This document shows, one piece after another, positions 25,131 through 32,891 of a DNA stretch of 64,000 nt (positions within the stretch are counted from its first letter, which is position 1; every line of letters begins with the position of its first letter). Made by a program: the position numbers and the translations under genes. The notes below the pieces were generated by a model, which did no database searches, had not been told where the DNA came from, and worked only from the letters and a program-made list of their open reading frames with translations. The DNA lies in the NCBI GenBank assembly GCA_965116445.1, contig OZ220688.1, positions 3,534,001 to 3,598,000 on the forward strand. The letters run 5' to 3'. Source of the DNA: Multivorans sp965116445. GTDB lineage: Bacteria; Acidobacteriota; Thermoanaerobaculia; Multivoradales; Multivoraceae.

Positions 25131-28100
25131 TCAGGCGACGCGCGAGCCGAGGGACTGCTCGTCGAGCTCGTCCAGTAGCTGTTTCGCCCGGGTCTTCGCG
25201 GTGGCGACGGTGCGCTCCTTGACGCCTTCGTAGCCGCGGATCGAATCGGGCAGTTTCGCCGCCTCGACGACCAGCGGCGCGGACTCCGCGTCGAGCCGGT
25301 CGATCGCGCGGTACAGAAGCTCTCGGTACCAGTCGAACAGGGCGCGCTCCAGCCGGCGGTGGCGGGTGGCGCCGAAGATGTCGAGGACGGTGCCGCGGAG
25401 CCGGCGCGCCCCGTAGAGCAGCCGGAAGATCGGCCGCGACCAGGCGCCGAACCTGATCTTCCGCCCCCAGCCCATGCGCCGCAGGGTCGGCGGGTGGAGG
25501 AGGACCCGGCGAGTGACCGGACCGTCGTAGTCGTTGGCGATCTTGTCCCAGATCGGGTCCTGCAGCCACAGGCGCGCGACCTCGTACTCGTCCTTGACCG
25601 CGAGCAGCTTGAAGCCGTAGCGGGCGGCTTCTTCGCGCACTTCCGTGTGGCCTGGGAGTCTGGCTTCCTCAGCCTGCCCGATCTCGTCGACGAACCCCAG
25701 GTAGCGCTCGGCGATTCCCGTGCCCTGGTAGAGGAGCAGGTCGGCGATCCGACCGGGCAGGAGACGATCGAGCTCGCCTCCCCGGGGAGCGCCCTGGACC
25801 ATGCGAGCGAGTGCCGTCCCGAACTTCGGCGCCCAACGCTCGATCCTTGCGCGGGCGGCCTCCTGGGCCGACGCGGCGGTCTGTGCCGGCTGGCCCTCGA
25901 GGCCGGCGGCGCTTCGGAACCGCTCCGGGTCCGCGACGGAGAGCCGGCCATAGCGGAAGGCCTGGATGTTGTCCTCGACCGCCACGCCGTTCGCCCGCAA
26001 CGCTTCCTCGATGAAGCGGGACTTGAGCGGCAGCAGCCCCTGCTGGTAGGCGGCGCCGACCAGGAAGATGTTGCCGGTGACGCTGTTGCCGAGCAGCCGT
26101 TCCGTCGCGGCCTCCGCGTCGACGAAACAGCTCCGGTCCCGGTCGGTGAACAGGGCCAGCCGCTTGCGCAGCTCATCGAGCGGCGGCATGCGGGCGGCGT
26201 TGTCGGTGATCACGGCGGCTGGGCTGATCCCGGCGGTGTTCGCGACCACGGCCGTGGTTTCCTTCGAGAACCGCTTGATGTTGTCCGTGGCGACCGTGGC
26301 GAGCAGGTCGAACGACAGGGCCAGGTCGGCCTCGGCTTCGCCCAACTTGTTCGCCCGGTCGATCGGCTTGCTGCTGAGCAGGAGGTTCGAGACCACCGCG
26401 CCGCCCTTCTGGGCGAGGCCCGTCTGGTCGAGATGAACCGCGTACCGGCCTTCGAGCAGCGCCGCGGTGACCAGGATCGCGTCGACGGTCACGACGCCGG
26501 TGCCGCCGATGCCCACGAGCAGAGCTCTGAAGGTGGCGTCGTCGGGCAGTTGACGGACGGGCTCAGGCGTTTCGTCTTCACCCAGCGGCGCGGCTGCGGC
26601 GCGTCGCACCGGCTTCGTGGCCGCCCCCAGGTCGACTGTCATGAAGGCGGGGCAGTCGCCCTCGATGCACGAGTAGTCCAGGTTGCAGGACGACTGGTGG
26701 ATCTGGGTCTTGCGGCCGTACTCCGTCTCGAGCGGCGCGACCGACAGGCAGTTCGACTTCGCCGCGCAGTCGCCGCAACCCTCGCAGACCGCCGGGTTGA
26801 TGTAGACCCGCTGGCTCGGCGTCTCCTGGATGCCGCGCTTGCGCTCCCGGCGCTTCTCCGCCGCGCACTGCTGGTCGTAGACGACGGCCGTCGGGCCCTT
26901 GATCGCGCGCAGCTCCTTGAGCACGTTGTCGTAGTCGCGGCGATGCCGGATCTCGACGCCGTTGTCGTCGCGGTGGGGGAAGCGATCCAGGTCTTCGGTC
27001 ACGAGGACGACCCGCTTCATGCCCTGGAGCTGGAGCTGTTTCGCCACGCCTATCGAGCTCAGCAGTCCGACCGCGTCCTGGCCGCCGGTCATCGCGACCG
27101 CCGAGTTGTAGAGGATGCGGAAGGTCATGTGGAGGTTGGCGGCGATGCACGCCTCGATTGCCTTGCTGGCGGAGTGGGCGTACGTACCGTCGCCGACGTT
27201 CTGGAAGACGTGCTCCTGCTCGGTGAAGGGCGCGAGTCCGATCCAGCAGGCGCCCTCGCCGCCCATTTGCGGCAGCCAGCTCACTCCCCGGTCCATCCAC
27301 ATCGCCATCGCGTGGCAGCCGATGCCGCCGCCGGCGTAGTCGGAGCCCTCGGGCAACTGGGTCGACGTGTTGTGGGGACAGCCGCTGCAGAAGTAGGGCG
27401 TGCGTGGCAGGGCGGCCGGCAGGGACGTCGCCAGGACCGTGGCCTCGGCGCCGGTCCGCAGACGCGAGAGGTTCTCCGCCGGCACGGCGCCCGGCAGCCG
27501 CTGCTCCAGGTAGGCGCCGAGGATGAGCGCCATCTGGTGGCCTTCCAGTTCGCCGTGCATCGGGAACAGGGCCTCGCCGCCCGGCGTCTCCTTGCCGCCC
27601 ACGAGCGGTCGGTCGGGCAGGTTGTAGAGCGTCTGTCGCACCTGGGTTTCGATGAACCCCCGCTTGTCCTCGACGACGAGGATCTCCTCGAGGCCGTCGG
27701 CGAACTCGCGCAGGCGCCGGGCCTCGACCGGCGCGATGCAGCCGAGCTTCAGGAGGCGAATCCCGTGGCGGTCGAGCGCGGCTTCATCCAGGCCCAGCAG
27801 GTGGAGTGCGAGGCGCAGGTCGCGGTAGGGCTTGCCGGCCGCGACCAGGCCCAGGCGGTCGCCGGGGCTGGCGCAACGAATGCTGTCCAGGCCGTTGGCG
27901 TGGACGTACTCCAGGGCGGCCACCGTACGCTCGGTGAAGATCTGGCGCTCCATCTCGACCGTATGCGGCGGCAGCAGCCGCATGTCGAGGTGCTTCTGGA
28001 ACGGCCGGCCGTCGATTTCGAGATCCGGCAGAATCGGCGGCGCCGTCCGGGGCAGGTCGATCACCGCGCCGCCGTCGGCGACGTTCGTCACGATCTTCAG

Positions 28101-28688
28101 GGCCGCCCACAAGCCGGAGAACCGGGACAGGGCGATGCCGTGCAGGCCGAACTCCAGGACCTCGGCCGGGTCGCCCGGATACAGCACCGGCATCGAGAGG
28201 TCGTACAGACTGATCGTGCTGTCGCCGGGAATCGTCGAGCTCTTGCAGGCCGTGTCGTCGCCGGCCAGCACGAGGACGCCACCGTGCTTGCCGGTGCCGA
28301 TGAAGTTGCCGTGCCGGAAGGCGTCACCGGTGCGGTCGACGCCGGGGGTCTTGCCGTACCAGATGCCGACCACCCCGTCGTAGCGCTGGTGGGGGAACCG
28401 CTCGAGGAGTTGGGCGCCATAGATCGACGTCGCCGCCGTCTCCTCGTTGATCCCCGGTTGGAAGACCACGTCGTGTTCGGCCAGCAGCCGGCCGTTCCGC
28501 ATGAGCTGCTTGTCGTACTCGCCGAGTGGCGATCCGGGGTAGCCGCTGATGAACGAGCCGACCCGCAGACCGGCTTCGCGGTCCCGGCGGTGCTGGTCCA
28601 TCGGCAGCCGGACCAGAGCCTGGATGCCGGTGATCGCCACGCGGCCTTCAGTCAGCGTGTACTTGTCGTCCAATGAGAAGGCCGTCAT
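25131..28688 (-). CDS. indolepyruvate ferredoxin oxidoreductase, fused alpha-beta type
   Basis: A 1185-residue protein in which the thiamine-pyrophosphate part and the C-terminal 2-oxoacid:ferredoxin gamma-like part are fused in one chain. Visible are ISGYPGSPLGEYD near the start, PYFCSGCPHNTST and GGIGCHAMAMWM (TPP part), a 4Fe-4S motif CEGCGDCAAKSNCLSV at about 630-650, a second Cys group SSCNLDYSCIEGDCP, and GIGGTGVVTVDAILV followed by LDQTGLAQKGGAVVSNL. The family oxidatively decarboxylates aryl pyruvates, from aromatic amino acids, to acyl-CoA with reduction of ferredoxin. It is a single gene flanked by spacers, close to beta-oxidation-type genes. Confidence 0.92.
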   Translation of the reverse strand: MTAFSLDDKYTLTEGRVAITGIQALVRLPMDQHRRDREAGLRVGSFISGYPGSPLGEYDKQLMRNGRLLAEHDVVFQPGINEETAATSIYGAQLLERFPHQRYDGVVGIWYGKTPGVDRTGDAFRHGNFIGTGKHGGVLVLAGDDTACKSSTIPGDSTISLYDLSMPVLYPGDPAEVLEFGLHGIALSRFSGLWAALKIVTNVADGGAVIDLPRTAPPILPDLEIDGRPFQKHLDMRLLPPHTVEMERQIFTERTVAALEYVHANGLDSIRCASPGDRLGLVAAGKPYRDLRLALHLLGLDEAALDRHGIRLLKLGCIAPVEARRLREFADGLEEILVVEDKRGFIETQVRQTLYNLPDRPLVGGKETPGGEALFPMHGELEGHQMALILGAYLEQRLPGAVPAENLSRLRTGAEATVLATSLPAALPRTPYFCSGCPHNTSTQLPEGSDYAGGGIGCHAMAMWMDRGVSWLPQMGGEGACWIGLAPFTEQEHVFQNVGDGTYAHSASKAIEACIAANLHMTFRILYNSAVAMTGGQDAVGLLSSIGVAKQLQLQGMKRVVLVTEDLDRFPHRDDNGVEIRHRRDYDNVLKELRAIKGPTAVVYDQQCAAEKRRERKRGIQETPSQRVYINPAVCEGCGDCAAKSNCLSVAPLETEYGRKTQIHQSSCNLDYSCIEGDCPAFMTVDLGAATKPVRRAAAAPLGEDETPEPVRQLPDDATFRALLVGIGGTGVVTVDAILVTAALLEGRYAVHLDQTGLAQKGGAVVSNLLLSSKPIDRANKLGEAEADLALSFDLLATVATDNIKRFSKETTAVVANTAGISPAAVITDNAARMPPLDELRKRLALFTDRDRSCFVDAEAATERLLGNSVTGNIFLVGAAYQQGLLPLKSRFIEEALRANGVAVEDNIQAFRYGRLSVADPERFRSAAGLEGQPAQTAASAQEAARARIERWAPKFGTALARMVQGAPRGGELDRLLPGRIADLLLYQGTGIAERYLGFVDEIGQAEEARLPGHTEVREEAARYGFKLLAVKDEYEVARLWLQDPIWDKIANDYDGPVTRRVLLHPPTLRRMGWGRKIRFGAWSRPIFRLLYGARRLRGTVLDIFGATRHRRLERALFDWYRELLYRAIDRLDAESAPLVVEAAKLPDSIRGYEGVKERTVATAKTRAKQLLDELDEQSLGSRVA

Positions 28689-28751
28689 TACCCCTTAGCC
28701 TACCGCGACCGGGCGGCCGCTGTCCGGTTTTCTGAATCGCCGCGCTGGGCG

Positions 28752-29459
28752 CTACGAGCCGCCGCGAATCCGGGCGAACCACTCGTGACCGGACGCTGCG
28801 GTCCGGCCGCGGAGGACGGTCTGTTTGATCGACCGAACTCCGTTCCCGGGGTAACCGGCAATCGTCGCGGAAAGTTCCCGTGCCCGGTTCAGGACTTGAT
28901 CGTCGGCTGTGACTTCGGCCGCCACGCCCATCCGCTCGAGTTCTGCTCCCGTGTAGCGCCGGCCGACGATCGCGAGGCGGGCCGCCACGCTCTCCGGGTG
29001 ACGAAGCCGCAGCCAGGCCATGTTCATCGGCGCTGCCATGCCCATCTGGATCTCGCCGACGTGGAGGAAGGCCTGCTCGCCGGCCACCAGGAGATCGGCG
29101 GCAAGCGCCAGCGCGGATCCGGCGTTGATCGCGAAGCGTTCGAGCGCGGCAACGATCGGCTTCGGGCAGTCGTAGAGAGCCGCGTGAACGTCGAGCCAGA
29201 GGCCGCTGAAGGCGGGCATCCACTCAGGCGGCGGGTCGGCCCGGAATTCGCCGAGGTCGAGACCGGAGCAGAAGGCGCCGCCCGCGCCGCGCACCAGCAG
29301 GACGGCTACGTCGTCGTCCTGGTGCGCGGCTGTGATCTCCTCGTGCAGGCGTTTCGCCAGCGGCCCGGTCACCGCGTTGCGGCGGGCCGGCCGGTTGAGC
29401 ACGATCTCGGCGACGCCGCCTTCGCGGGTCGAGTAGACCGGATCGTCGACGGAGGGCAC
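28752..29459 (-). CDS. enoyl-CoA hydratase/isomerase family protein
   Basis: A 235-residue crotonase-fold protein with a GTG start. The oxyanion-hole segments are visible: RRNAVTGPLAKRL, VRGAGGAFCSGLDLGEF and ALERFAINAGSALALAADLLVA. The C-terminal region is slightly short compared with typical 255-260-residue members. The start is one base after the stop of the upstream SDR gene, so they are co-transcribed. It probably hydrates or isomerises an acyl-CoA intermediate whose oxidation or reduction is done by the SDR. Confidence 0.88.
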   Translation of the reverse strand: MPSVDDPVYSTREGGVAEIVLNRPARRNAVTGPLAKRLHEEITAAHQDDDVAVLLVRGAGGAFCSGLDLGEFRADPPPEWMPAFSGLWLDVHAALYDCPKPIVAALERFAINAGSALALAADLLVAGEQAFLHVGEIQMGMAAPMNMAWLRLRHPESVAARLAIVGRRYTGAELERMGVAAEVTADDQVLNRARELSATIAGYPGNGVRSIKQTVLRGRTAASGHEWFARIRGGS

Positions 29460-29460
29460 G

Positions 29461-30309
29461 TCAGTCGCTCTCGGAGGCTCTCTGTGCGTCGACGAACCAG
29501 TCTCCGGGCAGTGGCTGGCCCTCGTACAGGCGTCCCTGGAACCGCCTCATGCCGTGGAGCCAGCGGTCGATGTCGGTCCCCTTGCGGCGGACGTACTCCG
29601 CGACCTCGGGGTGGGGCAGGACCCAGAAGCGCTCCTCGCGGACCGCCTCGATGCAGGCGTCGGCCGCCTGCTCGGAGGTCAGGACGCCGTCGCCGGAGGC
29701 GACCCCGACGGACAGGCCCTGGCGCCGGTTCCGGTCGGGGCTGTTCGCGCCGATGTTCGTCTTCACCGCCTGTGGGCAATGCACCGAGACGCGAATGCCC
29801 TGGTGGCCGTGCGTGATCGCGATCCACTCGGCCAGGGCCACCGCCGCGTGCTTGGTCAGCGAGTAGGCGAGCGAACCGATCTGGGTCAGCAGACCCGCCG
29901 CCGAGGCGGTGCTCATGATGTACCCCTCGCCGCGCTCGATCATCGAGGGCAGAACGGCCCGCGCGGCATAGACATGGGACATCACGTGGACGTTCCACTG
30001 GTCGTTGATGTCCTTGTTGGGGACTTCAAGACCACCCATCGTCACGAAGCCGGCGTTCGACATGAACAGGTCGATCGGGCCGATGTTCGACTGCGTCGCC
30101 GCGACCAGGTCGCGCACCGCGCCCTCGTCGGCCACGTCCAGCCCGACGCCCGTGCCGCCGATCGCCTCGGCGACCTCCTTGGCTCCGGCCTCGTCCAGAT
30201 CGGCGACGACGACGTGGCGGGCGCCCTCGCGGTGGAAGCCTTCCGCGAGTGCCTTCCCGATTCCGGAAGCTCCGCCTGTGACGACCATGATTCTGTTCGC
30301 TATGTCCAC
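29461..30309 (-). CDS. short-chain dehydrogenase/reductase (SDR)
   Basis: A 282-residue classical SDR: TGGASGIGK glycine-rich NAD(P) motif at about 11-19, ADLDEAG after the second strand (Asp suggests NAD preference), NAG motif MSNAGFVTMGG, catalytic Ser in IMSTASAAG and YSLTK (Tyr-x-x-x-Lys). The C-terminal 30 residues (RFQGRLYEGQPLPGDWFVD) extend beyond the usual fold. It is the first gene of a pair with the enoyl-CoA hydratase-like gene. Substrate unknown. Confidence 0.9.
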   Translation of the reverse strand: MDIANRIMVVTGGASGIGKALAEGFHREGARHVVVADLDEAGAKEVAEAIGGTGVGLDVADEGAVRDLVAATQSNIGPIDLFMSNAGFVTMGGLEVPNKDINDQWNVHVMSHVYAARAVLPSMIERGEGYIMSTASAAGLLTQIGSLAYSLTKHAAVALAEWIAITHGHQGIRVSVHCPQAVKTNIGANSPDRNRRQGLSVGVASGDGVLTSEQAADACIEAVREERFWVLPHPEVAEYVRRKGTDIDRWLHGMRRFQGRLYEGQPLPGDWFVDAQRASESD

Positions 30310-30431
30310 TGTGTGTCCTCCCTTTGTGGCTGGCAGTAGGCCGTGTGCTGTCGTTGACGTTGGCGCGCAATCCTACGACCTGAGGCGTGTGTCGGGAACC
30401 GGCGGCGGCCAGTCCGGCGTTGATCGGGTTG

Positions 30432-30459
30432 CCTTACTGGAGTAGGCTGTTCGGTAAGG
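30432..30459 (+). promoter_or_regulatory. inverted repeat before vapBC
   Basis: CCTTAC (30432-30437) and GTAAGG (30454-30459) are 16 bp apart, directly before the vapB start and covering its ribosome-binding site. It could be a VapB operator; support is positional only. Confidence 0.35.
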
Positions 30460-30466
30460 AGACCCG

Positions 30467-30709
30467 ATGATCGTCAAGATCACATCGAAACGCCAGGTCA
30501 CGTTTCCGGCACGCGTACTCGACGCGCTCGGAGTGGGACCGGGAGACCGGCTGGAGCTGGTCGAGGGTTCCGATGGCTTCCGCCTGCGGCCGCAGAAAGT
30601 CCGCCGCGAGCGCCTCGCGCCGCTGCGCGGCAAGTTGGGGAAGGGGATCGATCCGTTCGACCTCGAGTCGTTCCGCTCGCAAGGGTATGACCCCGCGCTT
30701 CGGGATTGA
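30467..30709 (+). CDS. vapB: VapB/AbrB-family antitoxin
   Basis: An 80-residue protein with an N-terminal SpoVT/AbrB swapped-hairpin DNA-binding domain (MIVKITSKRQVTFPARVLDALGVGPGDRLELVEG). The C-terminal tail (about 45-80) is charged with a FDLESFRSQGYD segment and would wrap the toxin. The strong SD AAGGAG precedes ATG 30467. It overlaps the downstream PIN-domain toxin gene by 23 bp, the usual antitoxin-first order. Confidence 0.88.
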   Translation: MIVKITSKRQVTFPARVLDALGVGPGDRLELVEGSDGFRLRPQKVRRERLAPLRGKLGKGIDPFDLESFRSQGYDPALRD

Positions 30710-31106
30710 CACCTCGATCCTGGTCCGCTTGCTGACCGGCGAGCCCAGGGAGGAGTTCCTGGACTGCGTGGCGGGGCTGATCGCGCTGGTCGAGCACGAA
30801 GGGAGCGAGATCTTCGCCTCGAATCAGGTGATCGGCGAGGCCTACGTTGCGGTGCAGCACCACTACCAGGTATCGAAACGGGACGCCCGAGCCGGGCTGC
30901 TCGACGTGCTCCGCAGCGGTCTCGTCTCGCCACTCAACGGGCATGCGGTGCTTGCGGCCCTGGCAGCGCCTGGAAGCCCCGGCCTGTTTGACCGTCTGAT
31001 CGCCGATGACTACTCGCGTGCCGGGCTTGAGGTTCTGACCCTGGATCGCCGGATGGCTTCGCTGGCTGACGTGCGGCGTCTCTCAGTCCCCAAGCCGATC
31101 CGCTGA
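30687..31106 (+). CDS. vapC: VapC-type PIN-domain toxin
   Basis: A 139-residue PIN-domain ribonuclease. The start ATG 30687 lies inside vapB. PIN residues are visible: GIDTSILVRLLTG with the first Asp, NQVIGEAYVAVQHH with the conserved Glu, and LFDRLIADDYSRAGLEVLTLDRRM with the later acidic residues. VapC toxins cleave tRNA or rRNA. Together with the preceding AbrB-type antitoxin it forms a complete type II module. Confidence 0.9.
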   Translation: MTPRFGIDTSILVRLLTGEPREEFLDCVAGLIALVEHEGSEIFASNQVIGEAYVAVQHHYQVSKRDARAGLLDVLRSGLVSPLNGHAVLAALAAPGSPGLFDRLIADDYSRAGLEVLTLDRRMASLADVRRLSVPKPIR

Positions 31107-31231
31107 GGGGCCGCCACTGCGCCGGCGATCTCTCCACGGTCGGCGAGGGCTTGGAGCGGCCCGGATCGCTTGACGAAACGCCCGCGATGTGTTCGGCTTC
31201 ACGGACTGTTCACAGTGTCGGGCAGCGTGGA

Positions 31232-31456
31232 GTGAGACAATTGCCGCAGAATCGAACCAGTCTTCTGGTCGCCTTGATCGTGGCACTGAGCGTGCCGCAG
31301 ACGGCCCACGCTTACCTGGACCCGGCGTCTGGCAGCATGATCCTGCAGGCGGTGATCGGCGGTGTGGCGGCTGCGGCGCTTGCCTTCAAGTTCTACTGGC
31401 ATCGCATTCTGGCTTTCTTCGGCTACGGCAGCCGCGACGAGCCAGAGTCCGAGTAG
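31232..31456 (+). CDS. small exported or membrane protein (YLDPASGS motif)
   Basis: A 74-residue protein if GTG 31232 is used; ATG 31187 would add 15 residues. A signal-like segment (LLVALIVALSVPQTAHA) is followed by AYLDPASGSMILQAVIGGVAAAALAFKFYW and a transmembrane helix ending in a charged tail. Small proteins with a YLDPGTGS-like motif before a single helix are common next to the methyltransferase type found here. Its TAG overlaps the GTG start of the next gene (TAGTG), indicating coupled translation. Confidence 0.72.
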   Translation: MRQLPQNRTSLLVALIVALSVPQTAHAYLDPASGSMILQAVIGGVAAAALAFKFYWHRILAFFGYGSRDEPESE

Positions 31457-32874
31457 TGCGAACCGGGGCTGCGAAGACCCCCGCGTCCGAAGCTGAGCCT
31501 TCGTCCTTTCGGGACCCTGCGGGCCAGGTGATCGAAGGCAGGGACGGCCGGATTTTCCGGAGCGTCGCCCCGGCAGCGGTCGAGGAGTATCGCCACGTGC
31601 GGACGTGCGGCCTCGTCGACGCTCTGGTCGTCGAGGGGGCGCTGGTGGCGGCGGAGGAAGTCGATCCGGTCGAAGTTGGCGTTCTACCGCCGCCCGGGGG
31701 CCTCGTCCTGGAGCATCCCCGGCTGCCGTTCATCTCCTACCCGTACGAGTGGCCCTTTTCGCTGTTGAAGACGGCCGCCCTGCACCATCTGGAAATGCAG
31801 ATCCGGTTGCTCGACCGGGGAATCTCGCTTTCGGACGCGAGTGCCTACAACGTGCAGTTCAAGGGCGCCAAGCCGGTTTTCATCGACTGGCTGTCGATGC
31901 GACGCTACCGCGAAGGCGAGTACTGGCAGGGTCACTCCCAGTTCTGCGAACAGTTTTTGAACCCCCTGCTTCTGGCAGCGAAGCTCGGCGCCCCGCACAA
32001 CGCGTGGTACCGCGGAATGCAGGAGGGAATCCCGGCCCGGGAGCTGGCTGCCTTGCTGCCGCGGCGCATGCGCTGGTCGCCCAGGATTCAGGCGCATGTC
32101 CTGCTGCCTCTTCGCTTCGAACGCCGGGCCGGCTCACGCAGCGACGCGGCGAAGCGGACGGAGCGACGTCCTCTGCCGCGCAACGCCTATCGCGGTCTCC
32201 TGACCCAACTCCGGCGCTGGATCAAGAGCCTGGAGCCCAGGGGCACCGACACGACCTGGAGCGACTACTCGACACTGACCAGCTACGACACCAGCGAAGC
32301 CTCGCGCAAGGCGGAGGCGGTGCGCGCCTTCGTTGCTGAAGCGCCGCCAGAGCAGCTCTGGGATCTCGGCTGCAACACGGGCGAGTTCTCCGCGATTGCG
32401 CTGGAGGAAGGCGTTCGCGACGTGATCGGTTTCGATGCCGACTTCGGGGCGCTGGAGAGCGCCTGTGCGCGGGCGCGGTCCGATCGACTGCGCTTCCTGC
32501 CGCTGTACCAGGACCTCGCGAATCCGTCGCCGGACCAGGGCTGGTCGCAGGTCGAGAGGCGTTCGCTGGGGCGCCGTTCCCGAAGCGCGGGCGCCCTGGT
32601 GGCGCTGGCCGTCCTCCACCACCTGGCGATCGGCCGCAACGTGCCGCTGCCCCGGATCGCGGCCTGGCTCGTCTCGCTGGCGCCCCGTGGACTGGTCGAG
32701 TTCGTTCCCCAGGGCGACCCGCGGGTCGACGATCTGCTCACGCTACGCGGCGACCGGTTTGCCGACTACACGCCGGAGGCCTGGGAGGCAGCGCTGGAAC
32801 CCTATGCCGCGGTTCGGCGTGTGGAGACGGTGTCGGAGAGCGGGCGGCGGTTGTATACGTACGAGCGGAGGTGA
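31456..32874 (+). CDS. two-domain protein with C-terminal class I SAM methyltransferase
   Basis: A 472-residue protein starting at GTG 31456, which overlaps the upstream stop by one base. The N-terminal 250 residues contain ISLSDASAYNVQFKGAKPVFIDWLSM, resembling the nucleotide-binding/catalytic loop of kinase-like folds (D-x-x-x-x-N and F-I-D). The C-terminal part has a methyltransferase glycine motif (LWDLGCNTGEFSAIALEEG at about 300-317) and FDADFGALESA. The substrate is unknown. The conserved pairing with the YLDPASGS protein suggests modification of something at or near the membrane. Confidence 0.78.
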   Translation: MRTGAAKTPASEAEPSSFRDPAGQVIEGRDGRIFRSVAPAAVEEYRHVRTCGLVDALVVEGALVAAEEVDPVEVGVLPPPGGLVLEHPRLPFISYPYEWPFSLLKTAALHHLEMQIRLLDRGISLSDASAYNVQFKGAKPVFIDWLSMRRYREGEYWQGHSQFCEQFLNPLLLAAKLGAPHNAWYRGMQEGIPARELAALLPRRMRWSPRIQAHVLLPLRFERRAGSRSDAAKRTERRPLPRNAYRGLLTQLRRWIKSLEPRGTDTTWSDYSTLTSYDTSEASRKAEAVRAFVAEAPPEQLWDLGCNTGEFSAIALEEGVRDVIGFDADFGALESACARARSDRLRFLPLYQDLANPSPDQGWSQVERRSLGRRSRSAGALVALAVLHHLAIGRNVPLPRIAAWLVSLAPRGLVEFVPQGDPRVDDLLTLRGDRFADYTPEAWEAALEPYAAVRRVETVSESGRRLYTYERR

Positions 32875-32891
32875 CCGGGCGATCCCCCGGG

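Noticed and set aside
25359..28676. An open frame of 1105 codons on the plus strand
   Set aside because: It is antisense to the indolepyruvate oxidoreductase, whose motifs and length are clear; long antisense frames are common at this GC content.
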